Below, piece after piece: positions 18,678 through 30,024 of a DNA stretch of 64,000 nucleotides (positions within the stretch are counted from its first letter, which is position 1; each line of letters opens with the position of its first letter). A program made the translations under genes and the position numbers. Origin of the DNA: Pseudomonadota bacterium (GTDB lineage: Bacteria; Pseudomonadota; Gammaproteobacteria; Burkholderiales; REEB80); assembly GCA_018971485.1 (NCBI GenBank), contig JAGXAQ010000002.1, positions 62,001-126,000 of the forward strand, given 5' to 3'. Below the pieces are notes generated by a model. It saw only the letters and a list, made by a program, of their open reading frames with translations, made no database searches and was not told the origin of the DNA.

Positions 18678-20594
18678 TTAGGCCGTGCGACCCAGTCTTG
18701 CCCGTTCTGTTTCAAAGCGTTCTAAAAACGCCTCCAGAGACATTTGGCCAAGATCCTCACCATATCGGGTTCGCACGGCAACCTTGCCAGCGGCCTTTTC
18801 ACGATCACCTACTATTAACAGATAAGGCAGCCGCTGAATACTATGTTCTCGAATTTTAAAGTTTATCTTTTCATTTCTCAAGTCTTTTACCAAACGCAGG
18901 CCTTTAGACGAGAACCATGCCGCCACTTCATGCGCATAATCTGCCTGGGCATCGGTAATGCTCATCACTGCAACCTGGACCGGCGCAAGCCAGACTGGAA
19001 ACATCCCGGCATGGTGCTCTATTAAAATACCAATAAATCGTTCGAGTGACCCCAAAATAGCCCGGTGCAGCATGACAGGCACCTGCTTTTCACCCTGCTC
19101 ATCAACATAGCTCGCCTCCAGTCGCCGCGGCATGGAAAAATCAACCTGGATAGTGCCACACTGCCATACCCTTTCAAGGCAATCTTTCAGGGCGAACTCG
19201 ATTTTAGGTCCATAAAATGCCCCTTCACCCGGCTGTAACTCCCATTCCAGTTTCTTGCTATCCAGTGCCTGGGACAAGGCAGCTTCGGCCTTATCCCACA
19301 AGGCATCCTCTCCTACCCGTTTTTCAGGACGGGTAGACAGTTTGACCAGCACCTCATCAAAGCCAAAATCACGATAAACACGATGCAGCAGATCAATAAA
19401 GACAGACACCTCTTCCTGTATCTGTTCTTCCCTGCAGAAAATATGGGCATCATCCTGGGTAAAATTACGTACACGCATCAAGCCATGCAGCGTGCCGGAA
19501 GGCTCATTGCGATGGCAGGATCCGAACTCGGCCAAACGCACCGGAAGATCACGGTAGCTTTTCGTGCCCTGACGAAAAACCTGGACATGGCAAGGGCAGT
19601 TCATGGGCTTGATCGCATAATCGCGATTTTCAGAGGCCGTCGTAAACATCATTTCAGAAAACTGTTCCCAGTGTCCTGATTTTTCCCAAAGCGTCCGATC
19701 AACCACCTGGGGTGTATGGATCTCCTGATAGCCGTTCTCACTAAAAATACGGCGCATGTACTGCTCCACCACCTGATAGAGCGTCCAGCCTTTTGGATGC
19801 CAGAATACCATTCCAGGAGCTTCTTCCTGGGCATGAAACAAATCCATCTGCTTCGCTAGCTTGCGATGATCCCGTTTTTCCGCTTCTTCAAGACGGTACA
19901 GATAGGCATCCAAATCTTCCTTTTTTGCCCATGCCGTGCCATAAACACGGGTCAGCATTTCATTCCTGGAATCGCCACGCCAAAACGCACCAGCCACCTT
20001 CATCAGCTTGAATGCCTTCAGCTTTCCAGTAGAGGGCACATGCGGGCCCCGGCATAGATCCGTAAATTCCGCCTGGCTGTACAAGGACAGATCCTCATGG
20101 GCAGGAATGCTTTCTATGATTTCCGCCTTATACGTTTCTCCCATGTCCTTGAAAAAGCGGATAGCTTCCTCGCGCGACATGACCTCGCGACGCACCGGGA
20201 TATCCTGGCTGGCCAGTTCATGCATCCGCTGCTCAATAGCGTTCAGATCGTCCGGGGTAAAGCCCCGTTTATAGGAAAAATCATAATAAAATCCATTATC
20301 AATCACCGGGCCAATCGTCACCTGGGCTTCGGGATAAAGCTGCTTGACAGCCTGGGCCAGCAAATGGGCAGCCGAATGGCGCAACACATCCAGCCCTTCT
20401 TCATCACGGCCTGTTACAATAACGACATCACTATCCGACTCAACCAGATAGGATAAATCCACCAGTTTCCCGTTGACTTTTCCTGCAACCGCAGCACGAG
20501 CGAGCCCTGCACCAATATCAGCAGCAAGATTACCCACTGAAACAGGCGTATCAAAATATCGTACCGTACCATCAGGTAACCGGATTTGTGGCAA
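18678..20594 (-). CDS. thrS: Threonyl-tRNA synthetase
   Basis: 638 aa; TGS domain, [31 protein letters not shown]. Confidence 0.97.
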   Translation of the reverse strand: MPQIRLPDGTVRYFDTPVSVGNLAADIGAGLARAAVAGKVNGKLVDLSYLVESDSDVVIVTGRDEEGLDVLRHSAAHLLAQAVKQLYPEAQVTIGPVIDNGFYYDFSYKRGFTPDDLNAIEQRMHELASQDIPVRREVMSREEAIRFFKDMGETYKAEIIESIPAHEDLSLYSQAEFTDLCRGPHVPSTGKLKAFKLMKVAGAFWRGDSRNEMLTRVYGTAWAKKEDLDAYLYRLEEAEKRDHRKLAKQMDLFHAQEEAPGMVFWHPKGWTLYQVVEQYMRRIFSENGYQEIHTPQVVDRTLWEKSGHWEQFSEMMFTTASENRDYAIKPMNCPCHVQVFRQGTKSYRDLPVRLAEFGSCHRNEPSGTLHGLMRVRNFTQDDAHIFCREEQIQEEVSVFIDLLHRVYRDFGFDEVLVKLSTRPEKRVGEDALWDKAEAALSQALDSKKLEWELQPGEGAFYGPKIEFALKDCLERVWQCGTIQVDFSMPRRLEASYVDEQGEKQVPVMLHRAILGSLERFIGILIEHHAGMFPVWLAPVQVAVMSITDAQADYAHEVAAWFSSKGLRLVKDLRNEKINFKIREHSIQRLPYLLIVGDREKAAGKVAVRTRYGEDLGQMSLEAFLERFETERARLGRTA

Positions 20595-20700
20595 ACTAGT
20601 CTCCAGAATTCAACCAGGAAATGGGCCTACTGTCCTTAAAACAGCAGAAGCCAGACACACCGGGGCAAAACCCGCAATGAATCTGACTTCGCATGATAAT

Positions 20701-20777
20701 TGGTAGGCACGATTGGACTCGAACCAACGACCCCTACCATGTCAAGGTAGTGCTCTAACCAGCTGAGCTACGCGCCT
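20701..20777 (-). tRNA. tRNA-Val (anticodon GAC)
   Basis: Minus strand AGGCGCG TA GCTCAGCTGGTTAGAGC A CTACC TTGACAT GGTAG … GGTTCGAGTCC … CGTGCCT A CCA. Confidence 0.96.
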
Positions 20778-20790
20778 ATAATCCGATCCA

Positions 20791-21516
20791 TTATAACCTT
20801 GTTTCCACAGCCATACAACGCTCACTGGCAAACTGTTCTGCAGCAAGCCGCCCTTCATCAAGCTTCATGACCCGGCCCATCCGGCCTGCAAGCTGGGGAT
20901 CATGGGTCACGACCACCATACTGGTTTCGAGATCCGAATTCAGCTGGAGCATCAGATCAAAAACCCTGGCTGCCGTATGGCGATCCAGATTACCCGTAGG
21001 CTCATCCGCAAGCAAGCAAGCAGGTCGCGTAACCAATGCCCGGGCAATTGCGACGCGCTGGCGCTCGCCTCCTGACAGCTCCCCTGGCTGATGGGTCAGG
21101 CGATGGGCCAGTTCCACCCGTTCCAGCATCTGGGCTGCCGCCTCGTACGCATCGGTACGGTTCAGACGACGAATCAGCAAAGGCATGGCTACATTTTCCA
21201 GTGCACTGAATTCAGGAAGCAGGTGATGAAACTGGTATACAAAACCCATTGAACGATTACGCAGTTCACCCCGCATCTTCTCATTTAATTTCATCAAGGC
21301 ATTCCCCAGCACCACCACCTCACCAGAGGTCGGAGTGTCCAGTCCCCCCAGAAGATGCATCAAGGTACTTTTCCCTGAACCGGAAGCACCGACAATCGCT
21401 ACAGATTCGCCCGGCTCAACAATAAAATCAATCCCTTCAAGAACAGGGATAACCAGACGCCCTTGAGTATAGGATTTAGCAATTCCCCTGGCTTCAATGA
21501 CCGGTTGGCTACTCAT
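20791..21516 (-). CDS. lolD: Lipoprotein-releasing ABC transporter ATP-binding protein
   Basis: [57 protein letters not shown]. Confidence 0.95.
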   Translation of the reverse strand: MSSQPVIEARGIAKSYTQGRLVIPVLEGIDFIVEPGESVAIVGASGSGKSTLMHLLGGLDTPTSGEVVVLGNALMKLNEKMRGELRNRSMGFVYQFHHLLPEFSALENVAMPLLIRRLNRTDAYEAAAQMLERVELAHRLTHQPGELSGGERQRVAIARALVTRPACLLADEPTGNLDRHTAARVFDLMLQLNSDLETSMVVVTHDPQLAGRMGRVMKLDEGRLAAEQFASERCMAVETRL

Positions 21517-22756
21517 ATCGCAAAGCCTCAGCAGGATTGGTTCTGGATGCCCGCCAACTCGGATAAAGTGTAGCCAGAAAACTCAACAGCATGGAAACCA
21601 GCGCAGTTACATAAACATCATGCCATTCCAGCCTGGAAGGCACTTCACTGATGTAATAGACTTTTCTACTTAGGAAATGGACACCGGTTACATGCTCTAT
21701 AAAAGGCACAATCACATCAATATTCCTGGCTACCAGAATACCAAAGCCAACACCAATAAGTGTACCAATGACCCCGATCAGGATTCCCTGGACTATAAAG
21801 ATAGCCATGACACTGGCTGGAGATGCCCCAAGCGTGCGCAGGATGGCAATATCACTTTGCTTATCCGTAACCATCATAATAAGCGTCGACACAATGTTAA
21901 AAGCCGCTACCGCAACAATAAGCAGCAAAATAATGAACATCACGTTCTTTTCCATCCCAATCGCCCTGAAAAAACTTGCATGCTGCTGGGTCCAGTCCAC
22001 CGCATTCAGCTCAGGGGGCAATTCACGGGCCAGGGCTGCAGACACCTGTGGAGCCTTATACAGGTCATGCAACCTGAGCCGTATCCCGGTTACACCCTGG
22101 ATACGGTACAGGGTGGCCGCATCCCGTAATGACATCAAGGCCAATCCATAGTCATACTCATACATCCCAACCTTAAAAATCCCGCCAACAGTAAACTGCC
22201 TTAAACGGGGAAGCAGCCCTGCCGGGGTAATCTGGCCTTCCGGTGCAACCAGAGTGACATGATCACCCACCTCGACTCCCAAAGCATTGGCCAGCTCTGA
22301 GCCAATAACTATGCGGTACAGGCCTGGTTTCAGTGAAGACAGGCTCCCTGATTTCATATGAGAGGCAATATCAGTCACCCGATCAAAACTATCTGGCTTG
22401 ATTCCTTCCACCATGACTCCCTGAACAACCGAATCATGGGTCAGAAGTCCTTGAGCCTCAATATAAGGTGCACTGGCAATAACCTGGGGGTTACGGTCAG
22501 CAAGGGCAGCAATACGCTGCCACTGGGCCACAGGCGCGCCATTGCCTATAATCTCGACATGGGCTGCCACACCCAGAATACGGGTTCTGAGCTTGGTCTG
22601 GAATCCATTCATGACTGACAGAACTATAATGAGTGCAGCCACACCTAATGCAATGCCGCACATTGAAGTCATGGAAATAAAGGAAATGAAATGGTTTCGT
22701 CGTTTGGCACGGGTGTAACGCAACCCGATGAACAATTCAAAAAATCGCACAATCAT
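21509..22756 (-). CDS. Lipoprotein-releasing ABC transporter permease (LolC/LolE/LolF-type)
   Basis: [47 protein letters not shown]; start at internal Met of ORF 21509-22810; overlaps lolD. Confidence 0.93.
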   Translation of the reverse strand: MIVRFFELFIGLRYTRAKRRNHFISFISMTSMCGIALGVAALIIVLSVMNGFQTKLRTRILGVAAHVEIIGNGAPVAQWQRIAALADRNPQVIASAPYIEAQGLLTHDSVVQGVMVEGIKPDSFDRVTDIASHMKSGSLSSLKPGLYRIVIGSELANALGVEVGDHVTLVAPEGQITPAGLLPRLRQFTVGGIFKVGMYEYDYGLALMSLRDAATLYRIQGVTGIRLRLHDLYKAPQVSAALARELPPELNAVDWTQQHASFFRAIGMEKNVMFIILLLIVAVAAFNIVSTLIMMVTDKQSDIAILRTLGASPASVMAIFIVQGILIGVIGTLIGVGFGILVARNIDVIVPFIEHVTGVHFLSRKVYYISEVPSRLEWHDVYVTALVSMLLSFLATLYPSWRASRTNPAEALRYE

Positions 22757-22821
22757 AGCGCTCTGGAATAAAATGAAAGTGTGCCACAACGCGACCCAAC
22801 ACGCCAACAAGGATTCACGTC

Positions 22822-23817
22822 ATGCCAGACTGTCATATTCTGCTTCCCGGGCTTATCACGCAGACCGATCGCTCTCCTTGTCTTCCTGAAGCCTTAAACT
22901 TGCTCTGCACACGCGGGCGTGCTCTACCCCCAACAGCCGTTCCAGACACGCAAGCCTTTCTTCTAAGCCATTTCGGGCTGCCCATCGATTCCGGAATTGC
23001 TCCTATCACCGGTCTTGCAGATGGGATCAATACAACACACGGATACTGGTTACGAATGGATCCGGTCCATCTTCACCTAAACCGGGATCAGCTCATACTT
23101 CTAGACAGCCAGTCCTTCAATATTGACCCAGACGAAGCAGACCAGCTCGTTAGCACCATCAACCAGCATTTTCAGGATGGGGGCATCCGTATCCTGGCGC
23201 CCAGTTCCAAGCGCTGGTATGCCCATTTCGACACAGAACAGAACCTCGTTTTTCACCCAAAAAACCGGATCATCGGTCAGCCGGTCAACCTTCACCTGCC
23301 TTCAGGGGAAATGGGGACACACTGGAAATCAATCCTCAACGATATCCAGATGCTGCTGTTTGCTCACCCTGTCAATGAAGCAAGGGAAACCAGGGGAGAA
23401 ATGGCCATCAACAGTATATGGCCCTGGGCTCTGGGCCAGCTTCCAGCCATCCATGAACAACCCTGGAAACGCATCCTTAGCCAGAACCCTCTTGCAGCAG
23501 GCCTTGTACAGCTATCGGGTGGAGAACACATCATGTTACCCCCTAATGCAGGCGCCTGGCTTAACGAGATCCAGAATGGGGACATGCTCATCCTGGATAA
23601 ATCTCTTCCTGACGGCTACTCCAGTGGGGAGCCGGAATGGAAAGAAGCCATCACCGCCCTTGAAACCAACTGGTTTATCCCCCTGCTTGAGGCACTCAAG
23701 TCCAGCCGGTTGGACCGGATCCACCTTCATCTGCCTGCTGAAAACAGGGTGCTTCACCTGGAGATCCAACAGTCCGATCTCTGGAAATTCTGGCGACACC
23801 ATCTCCATCTCCTTTAA
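22822..23817 (+). CDS. Conserved hypothetical protein, 331 aa (possible phosphoglycerate mutase-like/RpfE-type regulatory annotation)
   Basis: Long ORF divergent from lolC; MPDCHILLPGLITQ…GYWLRMDPVHLHLNRDQLILLD; plausible start and spacing. Confidence 0.7.
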   Translation: MPDCHILLPGLITQTDRSPCLPEALNLLCTRGRALPPTAVPDTQAFLLSHFGLPIDSGIAPITGLADGINTTHGYWLRMDPVHLHLNRDQLILLDSQSFNIDPDEADQLVSTINQHFQDGGIRILAPSSKRWYAHFDTEQNLVFHPKNRIIGQPVNLHLPSGEMGTHWKSILNDIQMLLFAHPVNEARETRGEMAINSIWPWALGQLPAIHEQPWKRILSQNPLAAGLVQLSGGEHIMLPPNAGAWLNEIQNGDMLILDKSLPDGYSSGEPEWKEAITALETNWFIPLLEALKSSRLDRIHLHLPAENRVLHLEIQQSDLWKFWRHHLHLL

Positions 23818-23911
23818 ACGAAGCAGCTGGCTGCCAAGTAAAACCTTCGCAAAATGAAAGTCGCAAGGTATAATTTAACGTTTATCCAAAAACAGAAGCC
23901 AAATTCGACAC

Positions 23912-25016
23912 ATGGAAGCCGAACACCTAAATCTTATCAACTCAAGACTCGCTGATCTTGTCAGCCGAAACCAGCAATTACGGGGGTATCTTTGACTTTG
24001 ACCAAAAGCAGGAAAGACTCGAGGAGGTCAATGCACTCCTTGAAGATCCTCAAATATGGGATGATGCCAAGAAAGCCCAGGATCTAGGCCGGGAAAGGAG
24101 TACACTCGGTTCTGTTGTTCATACCCTTAATGACATTGGGACCAATCTGGCGGATTTACAGGAACTCTTTCTTCTGGCCCGTACAGAAGAAGATGATGGA
24201 GCATTACTAGACATCAATAAAGAGCTGGATGAAGTTGAGCTTCAGACAGCCCGCCTGGAATTTCAGCGCATGTTCAATAACCCCATGGATCCATGCAACT
24301 GCTTTCTAGATATCCAGTCCGGTTCAGGCGGCACCGAGGCACAGGACTGGGCATCCATGCTCCTGCGCATGTATATCCGATACGCAGAAAGAAAGGGGTT
24401 TGACGTAGAGGTTCTCGAAGAATCCGAAGGAGAAGTTGCAGGAATCAAAAGTGCGACCCTTAAAATTATAGGTGAATATGCTTTTGGCTATCTGCGTACA
24501 GAAACAGGAATACACCGCCTGGTCAGAAAATCACCCTTTGACTCTGGAAATCGTCGTCATACCTCATTTGCAAGTGTTTTTGTCTACCCTGAAGCTGATG
24601 ATTCAATCGATATTGAGATCAACCCGGCTGACTTAAGGATCGATACATTCCGGGCATCAGGGGCTGGCGGCCAACATATCAACAAAACCGACTCAGCTAT
24701 CCGGATTACACACATTCCAACGAATATTGTAGTTCAATGCCAGAATGACCGCTCTCAGCACAAAAACCGGGCAGAGGCCATGAGCATGCTTAAAGCACGT
24801 CTTTACGAACTTGAATTACGTAAACGGAATGAACAGAAACAGGTTCTGGAAGATTCCAAGTCAGACATTGGCTGGGGTCACCAGATTCGCTCTTATGTTC
24901 TGGATCAGTCCAGAATAAAGGACCTGAGAACTAACGTCGAGACAGGTAACACCCAGGCAGTTCTGGATGGAGATCTGGATCCATTTATCAATGAAAGCCT
25001 GAAACAGGCCATATAG
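23912..25016 (+). CDS. prfB: Peptide chain release factor 2, +1 programmed frameshift
   Basis: ATG at 23912, zero frame [27 protein letters not shown] then CTT TGA C at 23990-23996; ORF resumes +1 at GAC 23994 ([23 protein letters not shown]…); GGQ motif region [21 protein letters not shown]. Confidence 0.97.
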
Positions 25017-25028
25017 TGACCGACCAAC

Positions 25029-26525
25029 ATGACTGACACCCATATTCCTGCAGATTCCAACGAAATTTTTGAGGAAAGAAGACAGAAACTGCAAAAGCTG
25101 CGTGAAACGGGCTGGTCTTACCCAAACCACTTCCGGCGCTCACACGTTGCCCTGGAACTACATGTCGCGCATGACGAAAAGAAACCGGAAGAACTTGAAA
25201 CCACCAGAATCCATGTGGCAATTGCAGGTCGAATGATGCTCAAGCGGGTCATGGGCAAGGCCTGTTTTGCGACCTTGCAGGACATGAGCGGACGTATCCA
25301 GATCTATGTAACTGCTGACACCATAGGGCAGGCAGAGCTCGACAGGTTCAAGCAATATGATCTGGGGGACATTATCGGCGTCAAGGGTTTTCTTTTCAAG
25401 ACAAGGACTAATGAACTAACCATTCGGGCTGAACACCTTATCCTCCTGACCAAATCCTTGCGCCCACTGCCCGAAAAGTTTCATGGCCTGACCGATCTGG
25501 AACAAAAATACCGGCAACGCTACCTGGATCTCATCACCAATGAAGCAGCCCGGAAAGTTTTTTCAACCCGCTCCCGCATTATCCAGTCACTACGGACCTT
25601 CCTGACCAAACGCAGCTTTGTGGAGGTGGAAACACCCATGATGCATCCCATCCCGGGAGGAGCAGCCGCAAGACCTTTCATTACGCATCATAATGCCTTG
25701 GAAATGGACCTCTTCCTGCGTATTGCCCCCGAACTCTATCTAAAACGCCTGGTCATAGGAGGAATGGAAAAAGTATTTGAAATCAACAGAAACTTCAGGA
25801 ATGAGGGCCTTTCAACCCGGCATAACCCTGAATTTACCATGCTGGAATTCTATGAAGCGTATTCTGATTACCATGATCTCATGAACCTGACCGAATTGAT
25901 GCTTCGTAACGTCACGCAGGAGGTCACAGGGAGCCTGAAAATATCCTACCAGGGCCACCTGGTGGATCTGGAAGCCCCCTTCCAGAAATTCACCCTATGC
26001 GAGGCCATCGCTCACTACCACCCTTCGCATACCTTTGAGAACCTGGGCAATCGCCATTATCTTGAAGAACAGCTTAACCGGCTCAACATCACATTCAGTT
26101 CCACCGATGGTCTGGAAAAACTGCAGGTACTCCTTTTTGAGGAAACAACCGAGCATCTGCTCTTCAATCCAACTTTCATTATCAACCATCCGGCTGAAAT
26201 TTCACCTCTTGCCCGGCGAAATGACAACAATCCTGACATCACAGATCGTTTTGAACTCTATATTGCCGGAAGAGAACTGGCCAATGGGTTTTCTGAACTC
26301 AATGATGCTGAGGATCAGGCTGCACGCTTCGCTGAACAGGCACGGCAAAAAGAGGCTGGGGATCAGGAAGCGATGATCTATGATGCTGACTATATCCGCG
26401 CCCTGGAATTTGGCCTTCCACCTACGGCCGGTGAAGGAATCGGCATTGACCGTCTAGTCATGCTTCTGACAGATAGCCCCAGCATCAGGGACGTCATTCT
26501 TTTCCCACAGCTTCGGCCTGAGTAA
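25029..26525 (+). CDS. lysS: Lysyl-tRNA synthetase (class II)
   Basis: 498 aa; FRNEGLSTRHNPEFTMLEFYEAY, GIGIDRLVMLLTDSPSIRDVILFPQLRPE. Confidence 0.97.
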   Translation: MTDTHIPADSNEIFEERRQKLQKLRETGWSYPNHFRRSHVALELHVAHDEKKPEELETTRIHVAIAGRMMLKRVMGKACFATLQDMSGRIQIYVTADTIGQAELDRFKQYDLGDIIGVKGFLFKTRTNELTIRAEHLILLTKSLRPLPEKFHGLTDLEQKYRQRYLDLITNEAARKVFSTRSRIIQSLRTFLTKRSFVEVETPMMHPIPGGAAARPFITHHNALEMDLFLRIAPELYLKRLVIGGMEKVFEINRNFRNEGLSTRHNPEFTMLEFYEAYSDYHDLMNLTELMLRNVTQEVTGSLKISYQGHLVDLEAPFQKFTLCEAIAHYHPSHTFENLGNRHYLEEQLNRLNITFSSTDGLEKLQVLLFEETTEHLLFNPTFIINHPAEISPLARRNDNNPDITDRFELYIAGRELANGFSELNDAEDQAARFAEQARQKEAGDQEAMIYDADYIRALEFGLPPTAGEGIGIDRLVMLLTDSPSIRDVILFPQLRPE

Positions 26526-26550
26526 AACCATATGCCCAAAGGTTCTCTTT

Positions 26551-27534
26551 ATGGATTGCATACCGTTTTCCCAACTGACACCTGATCGGATTCTCGAAGC
26601 AGTTGAATCTGCTGGCTTTTCTCCAGATGGACGGCTGCTGGCGCTCAACAGTTTTGAAAACAGGGTTTACCGCATCGGGGTTGGGGATTCAGTGAACATT
26701 GTTGCCAAGTTTTATCGGGCTGGCCGATGGACTACCGAACAGATCCTTGAAGAGCATCAATTCATCCATGAGCTCTCGGATACTCAAATTCCAATCATCT
26801 CCCCCATCAAAAATCATGCGGGTGACACCTTGTTTCTGGCCACAGGTTTCCACTTCAGCCTATGGCCCATGCAACCCGGAAGAACGCCTGATCTTGAAAA
26901 CCCAAAAATACTTGAACGAATCGGCCAGCTTCTGGGACGAATTCACGCAATTGGGGCCATACGCCCATTTAAGACCCGCCTCACACTAAAAACAGATAAT
27001 TACGGCCACGATTGTGTCAGCTGGCTAATCCAGCATCATTTTATCCCGGATGAACTGATATCCGCCTATACAGCAATCACGCACACACTTCTTTTACAAA
27101 TCGGAACCATTTTTCAACGGCACGCCGATATAAAACCTCTCAGACTGCATGGAGACTGCCATCCTGGCAACCTGCTGGCAACTGAATCAGGTGGGCTGTA
27201 TCTTGTTGATTTTGATGACTGCCTGATGGGCCCTGCCATACAGGACTTATGGATGTTCTTGTCAGGAGACGAGCAAACAAGAACACAGCAGCTTCAGTCC
27301 CTAATCAAAGGGTATCAAATCTTTCATGATTTTAACCCTTGTGAAACAGCTCTTATTGAACCACTTCGAACCCTACGCATCATTCATTATGACGCCTGGC
27401 TCGCACGCCGCTGGGATGATCCGGCTTTTCCAATCAATTTTCCCTGGTTTAATACACAACGCTACTGGCAGGATCAGATCCTGACTCTACGTGAACAGGC
27501 TGCACTGCTTAATGAACCTCCTTTATCCCTTTGA
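26551..27534 (+). CDS. srkA: SrkA/YihE/RdoA-like stress response kinase
   Basis: RLHGDCHPGNLL…LVDFDDCLMGPAIQDLWMFLSG phosphotransferase motifs. Confidence 0.88.
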   Translation: MDCIPFSQLTPDRILEAVESAGFSPDGRLLALNSFENRVYRIGVGDSVNIVAKFYRAGRWTTEQILEEHQFIHELSDTQIPIISPIKNHAGDTLFLATGFHFSLWPMQPGRTPDLENPKILERIGQLLGRIHAIGAIRPFKTRLTLKTDNYGHDCVSWLIQHHFIPDELISAYTAITHTLLLQIGTIFQRHADIKPLRLHGDCHPGNLLATESGGLYLVDFDDCLMGPAIQDLWMFLSGDEQTRTQQLQSLIKGYQIFHDFNPCETALIEPLRTLRIIHYDAWLARRWDDPAFPINFPWFNTQRYWQDQILTLREQAALLNEPPLSL

Positions 27535-27550
27535 ACACTGACCTGAAACC

Positions 27551-28891
27551 TCACCTCCACTGTGCTACCAGATCATAGTCACTACAGGCTTTAACCCTTG
27601 CCCATATCCTATCTCCAGCATGAACACCTTCCTCATAGGGAAGATGCACGATTCCATCAATTTCAGGCGCATCAGCCATGGACCGCGCAATAACCTTATC
27701 TGCCTTGACTTCATCCACAATAACCTCAATATCCTGGCCTATCTTTCGCTCAAGCCTTTGCCGGCTGATTTTTGTCGCCAAGGCCATGAAGCGTTCACGC
27801 CTGTCGAGCTTGACTTCCTCTGGAACTGGAGAGGGGAGATCATTGGCAACAGCTCCCGAAACAGCCGAATAGGCAAAACAACCAACCCTATCCAACTGGG
27901 ATGCCTCAAGAAATCCTAACAGCTCTTCAAACTCAGCCTCCGTTTCCCCTGGAAAACCCACAATAAAGGTTGAACGTAAGGTAATATCCGGGCAAATCTC
28001 TCGCCACTGACGTATCCTTTCCAGATTGTTCTCGGCACAGGCCGGGCGCTTCATAAGCTTAAGAATTCTGGGCGAGGCATGCTGGAATGGCACATCCAGA
28101 TAGGGCAGAATGCGCTTTTGCGCCATAAGGGGAACAATATCATCCACATGGGGATAAGGATAAACATAGTGCAGCCGGATCCAGACACCAAGCTCGCCCA
28201 AAGCTGCAACCAGTTCTTTCATTCGGGTTTTTACAGGCCGTCCTCCCCAGAAACCAGTGCGGTATTTCACATCTACCCCATAGGCAGAAGTGTCTTGAGA
28301 AATCACCAGAAGTTCCTGAACCCCTGAATTGACTAATTGTTCAGCTTCCCGCATAACATCTGAAACGGGGCGCGAAACCAGCCCCCCCCGAAGAGAAGGG
28401 ATAATACAAAAAGTACAGCGGTGATTACAGCCCTCCGAAATTTTCAGGTAAGCATAATGCTTCGGTGTCAGCTTAATTCCGGCCGGAGGGACCAGATCAA
28501 CAAACGGATCATGCGGTTTAGGAAGATTCACATGCACCGCTGCCATCACCTCAGACAACGCATGCGGCCCGGTCACTGCCAAGACACCAGGATGGGCCTT
28601 ACGTACCAGGTCAGCCTTCGCCCCCAAACAACCGGTAACAATCACCCGCCCGTTTTCATGCAATGCCTCACCAATGGCATCAAGTGATTCATCAATCGCG
28701 GCATCAATAAAACCACACGTATTGACAACCACCAAATCCGCATCAGCATAATTTGGAACTACGCCATATCCCTCTGCACGCAACTGCGTTAGAATCTGCT
28801 CGGAATCAACCAGGGCTTTGGGGCAACCCAGCGACACAAACCCCACTTTTGGATCAGATAAACCTGACATCGGACCTTCCTTAAAAAACAA
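27551..28891 (-). CDS. rimO: Ribosomal protein S12 methylthiotransferase
   Basis: [27 protein letters not shown], radical-SAM [16 protein letters not shown]-terminal TRAM. Confidence 0.95.
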   Translation of the reverse strand: MFFKEGPMSGLSDPKVGFVSLGCPKALVDSEQILTQLRAEGYGVVPNYADADLVVVNTCGFIDAAIDESLDAIGEALHENGRVIVTGCLGAKADLVRKAHPGVLAVTGPHALSEVMAAVHVNLPKPHDPFVDLVPPAGIKLTPKHYAYLKISEGCNHRCTFCIIPSLRGGLVSRPVSDVMREAEQLVNSGVQELLVISQDTSAYGVDVKYRTGFWGGRPVKTRMKELVAALGELGVWIRLHYVYPYPHVDDIVPLMAQKRILPYLDVPFQHASPRILKLMKRPACAENNLERIRQWREICPDITLRSTFIVGFPGETEAEFEELLGFLEASQLDRVGCFAYSAVSGAVANDLPSPVPEEVKLDRRERFMALATKISRQRLERKIGQDIEVIVDEVKADKVIARSMADAPEIDGIVHLPYEEGVHAGDRIWARVKACSDYDLVAQWR

Positions 28892-28974
28892 AGACAGTAT
28901 TCTACCCTAAAGCTTTACCCTAACCATTCCTTCAAGGATGCAACTATTCCAGATCTGGATTTTCAGACAGCTCC

Positions 28975-29898
28975 TCATGAACTAATCCCGATAGCCTGCT
29001 CAACCCTGGAACGGGTTAAATGTCCAGCAAACAGTTCCATGAAAAAATAAGTAAAACCACGCAAATAAGCTCCCCTGCGTAAAGTAATATGAGTTGTACT
29101 GGGTTCAAAAAGATGGCCCGCATCAATAGCAGCCAGACCGACATCCCGCTTTGCATCAAAAGCCATGGTAGCTATCAGGCCGATACCGAGCCCAAGCTCA
29201 ACGTAGGTTTTAATGACATCTGAGTCAATAGCTGTCAGCACGACATTCGGGATCAGCCCTTCGGCCTCAAATGCCTTATTCATCAACGTTCGCCCCGTAA
29301 ATGCAAAGTCATAAGTCACAATCGGATAGCTTGCGATTCGCTCCAGGGTCAATTTACCCTGCAATATCGGATGCCCGGGTGGAGCAATCACACTCCTGTT
29401 CCAGCTGTAGCAAGGCAGCATCACAAGTTCACCGTATCCTTCCATCGCTTCGGTGGCGATAGCAATATCAGCCTCACCCGAAGCAACCTGAGCTGCAATC
29501 TGCGCCGGGCTTCCCTGATGCAGCCCAAGGCGAACATTCGGGTAATGCCTTCGAAAGGACTGAACCACCTGAGGCAGGGCATAGCGGGCCTGTGTATGAG
29601 TCGTGGCAATCACAAGGCTGCCATTGCTTTCCTGTGTAAATTCCTCTGCAACAAGCTTAACGTTCTGAGCCTCACGAAGAATCCGATCGGCAATTCGGCA
29701 TATCACCTCCCCGGGCTTGGTTAACCCGGTCAACCGCTTCCCACTGCGGACAAAAATATCCACCTTGAGTTCATCTTCCAACATGCTGATCTGCTTGCTT
29801 ACTCCTGGCTGAGACGTATTCAGAATCACGGCGGCATCTGAAACATTCAGTCCTTGACGCGCCACAGTCGTTACATAACGTAATTGCTGAAGTTTCAT
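28975..29898 (-). CDS. cysB: LysR-family regulator of sulfur assimilation, CysB-like
   Basis: MKLQQLRYVTTVARQGLNVSDAAVILNTSQPGVSKQISMLEDEL; divergent from cys genes; start at internal Met of the ORF. Confidence 0.92.
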   Translation of the reverse strand: MKLQQLRYVTTVARQGLNVSDAAVILNTSQPGVSKQISMLEDELKVDIFVRSGKRLTGLTKPGEVICRIADRILREAQNVKLVAEEFTQESNGSLVIATTHTQARYALPQVVQSFRRHYPNVRLGLHQGSPAQIAAQVASGEADIAIATEAMEGYGELVMLPCYSWNRSVIAPPGHPILQGKLTLERIASYPIVTYDFAFTGRTLMNKAFEAEGLIPNVVLTAIDSDVIKTYVELGLGIGLIATMAFDAKRDVGLAAIDAGHLFEPSTTHITLRRGAYLRGFTYFFMELFAGHLTRSRVEQAIGISS

Positions 29899-29939
29899 AT
29901 GGGCCTTTATATAAAAAAATGTATAAAAGTATAATATCA

Positions 29940-29956
29940 TATTCTTTTTAAGAATA
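29940..29956. promoter_or_regulatory. Inverted repeat in the cysB / sulfate-assimilation divergent intergenic region
   Basis: TATTCTT-TTT-AAGAATA, in an AT-rich block between divergent starts at 29898 and 30025. Confidence 0.35.
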
Positions 29957-30024
29957 GACAGAACTTGCTATATTTCCAAAACTGCCAGGCAGGGCACTCT
30001 GGCGAGACCATTAACGGAAACAAC

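Noticed and set aside
23853-23880. GTCGCAAGGTA motif near prfB also seen at ~45574 as a possible dispersed repeat
   Set aside because: Only ~11 nt shared in two places; consistent with chance, and the prfB copy overlaps a TATAAT-like promoter.
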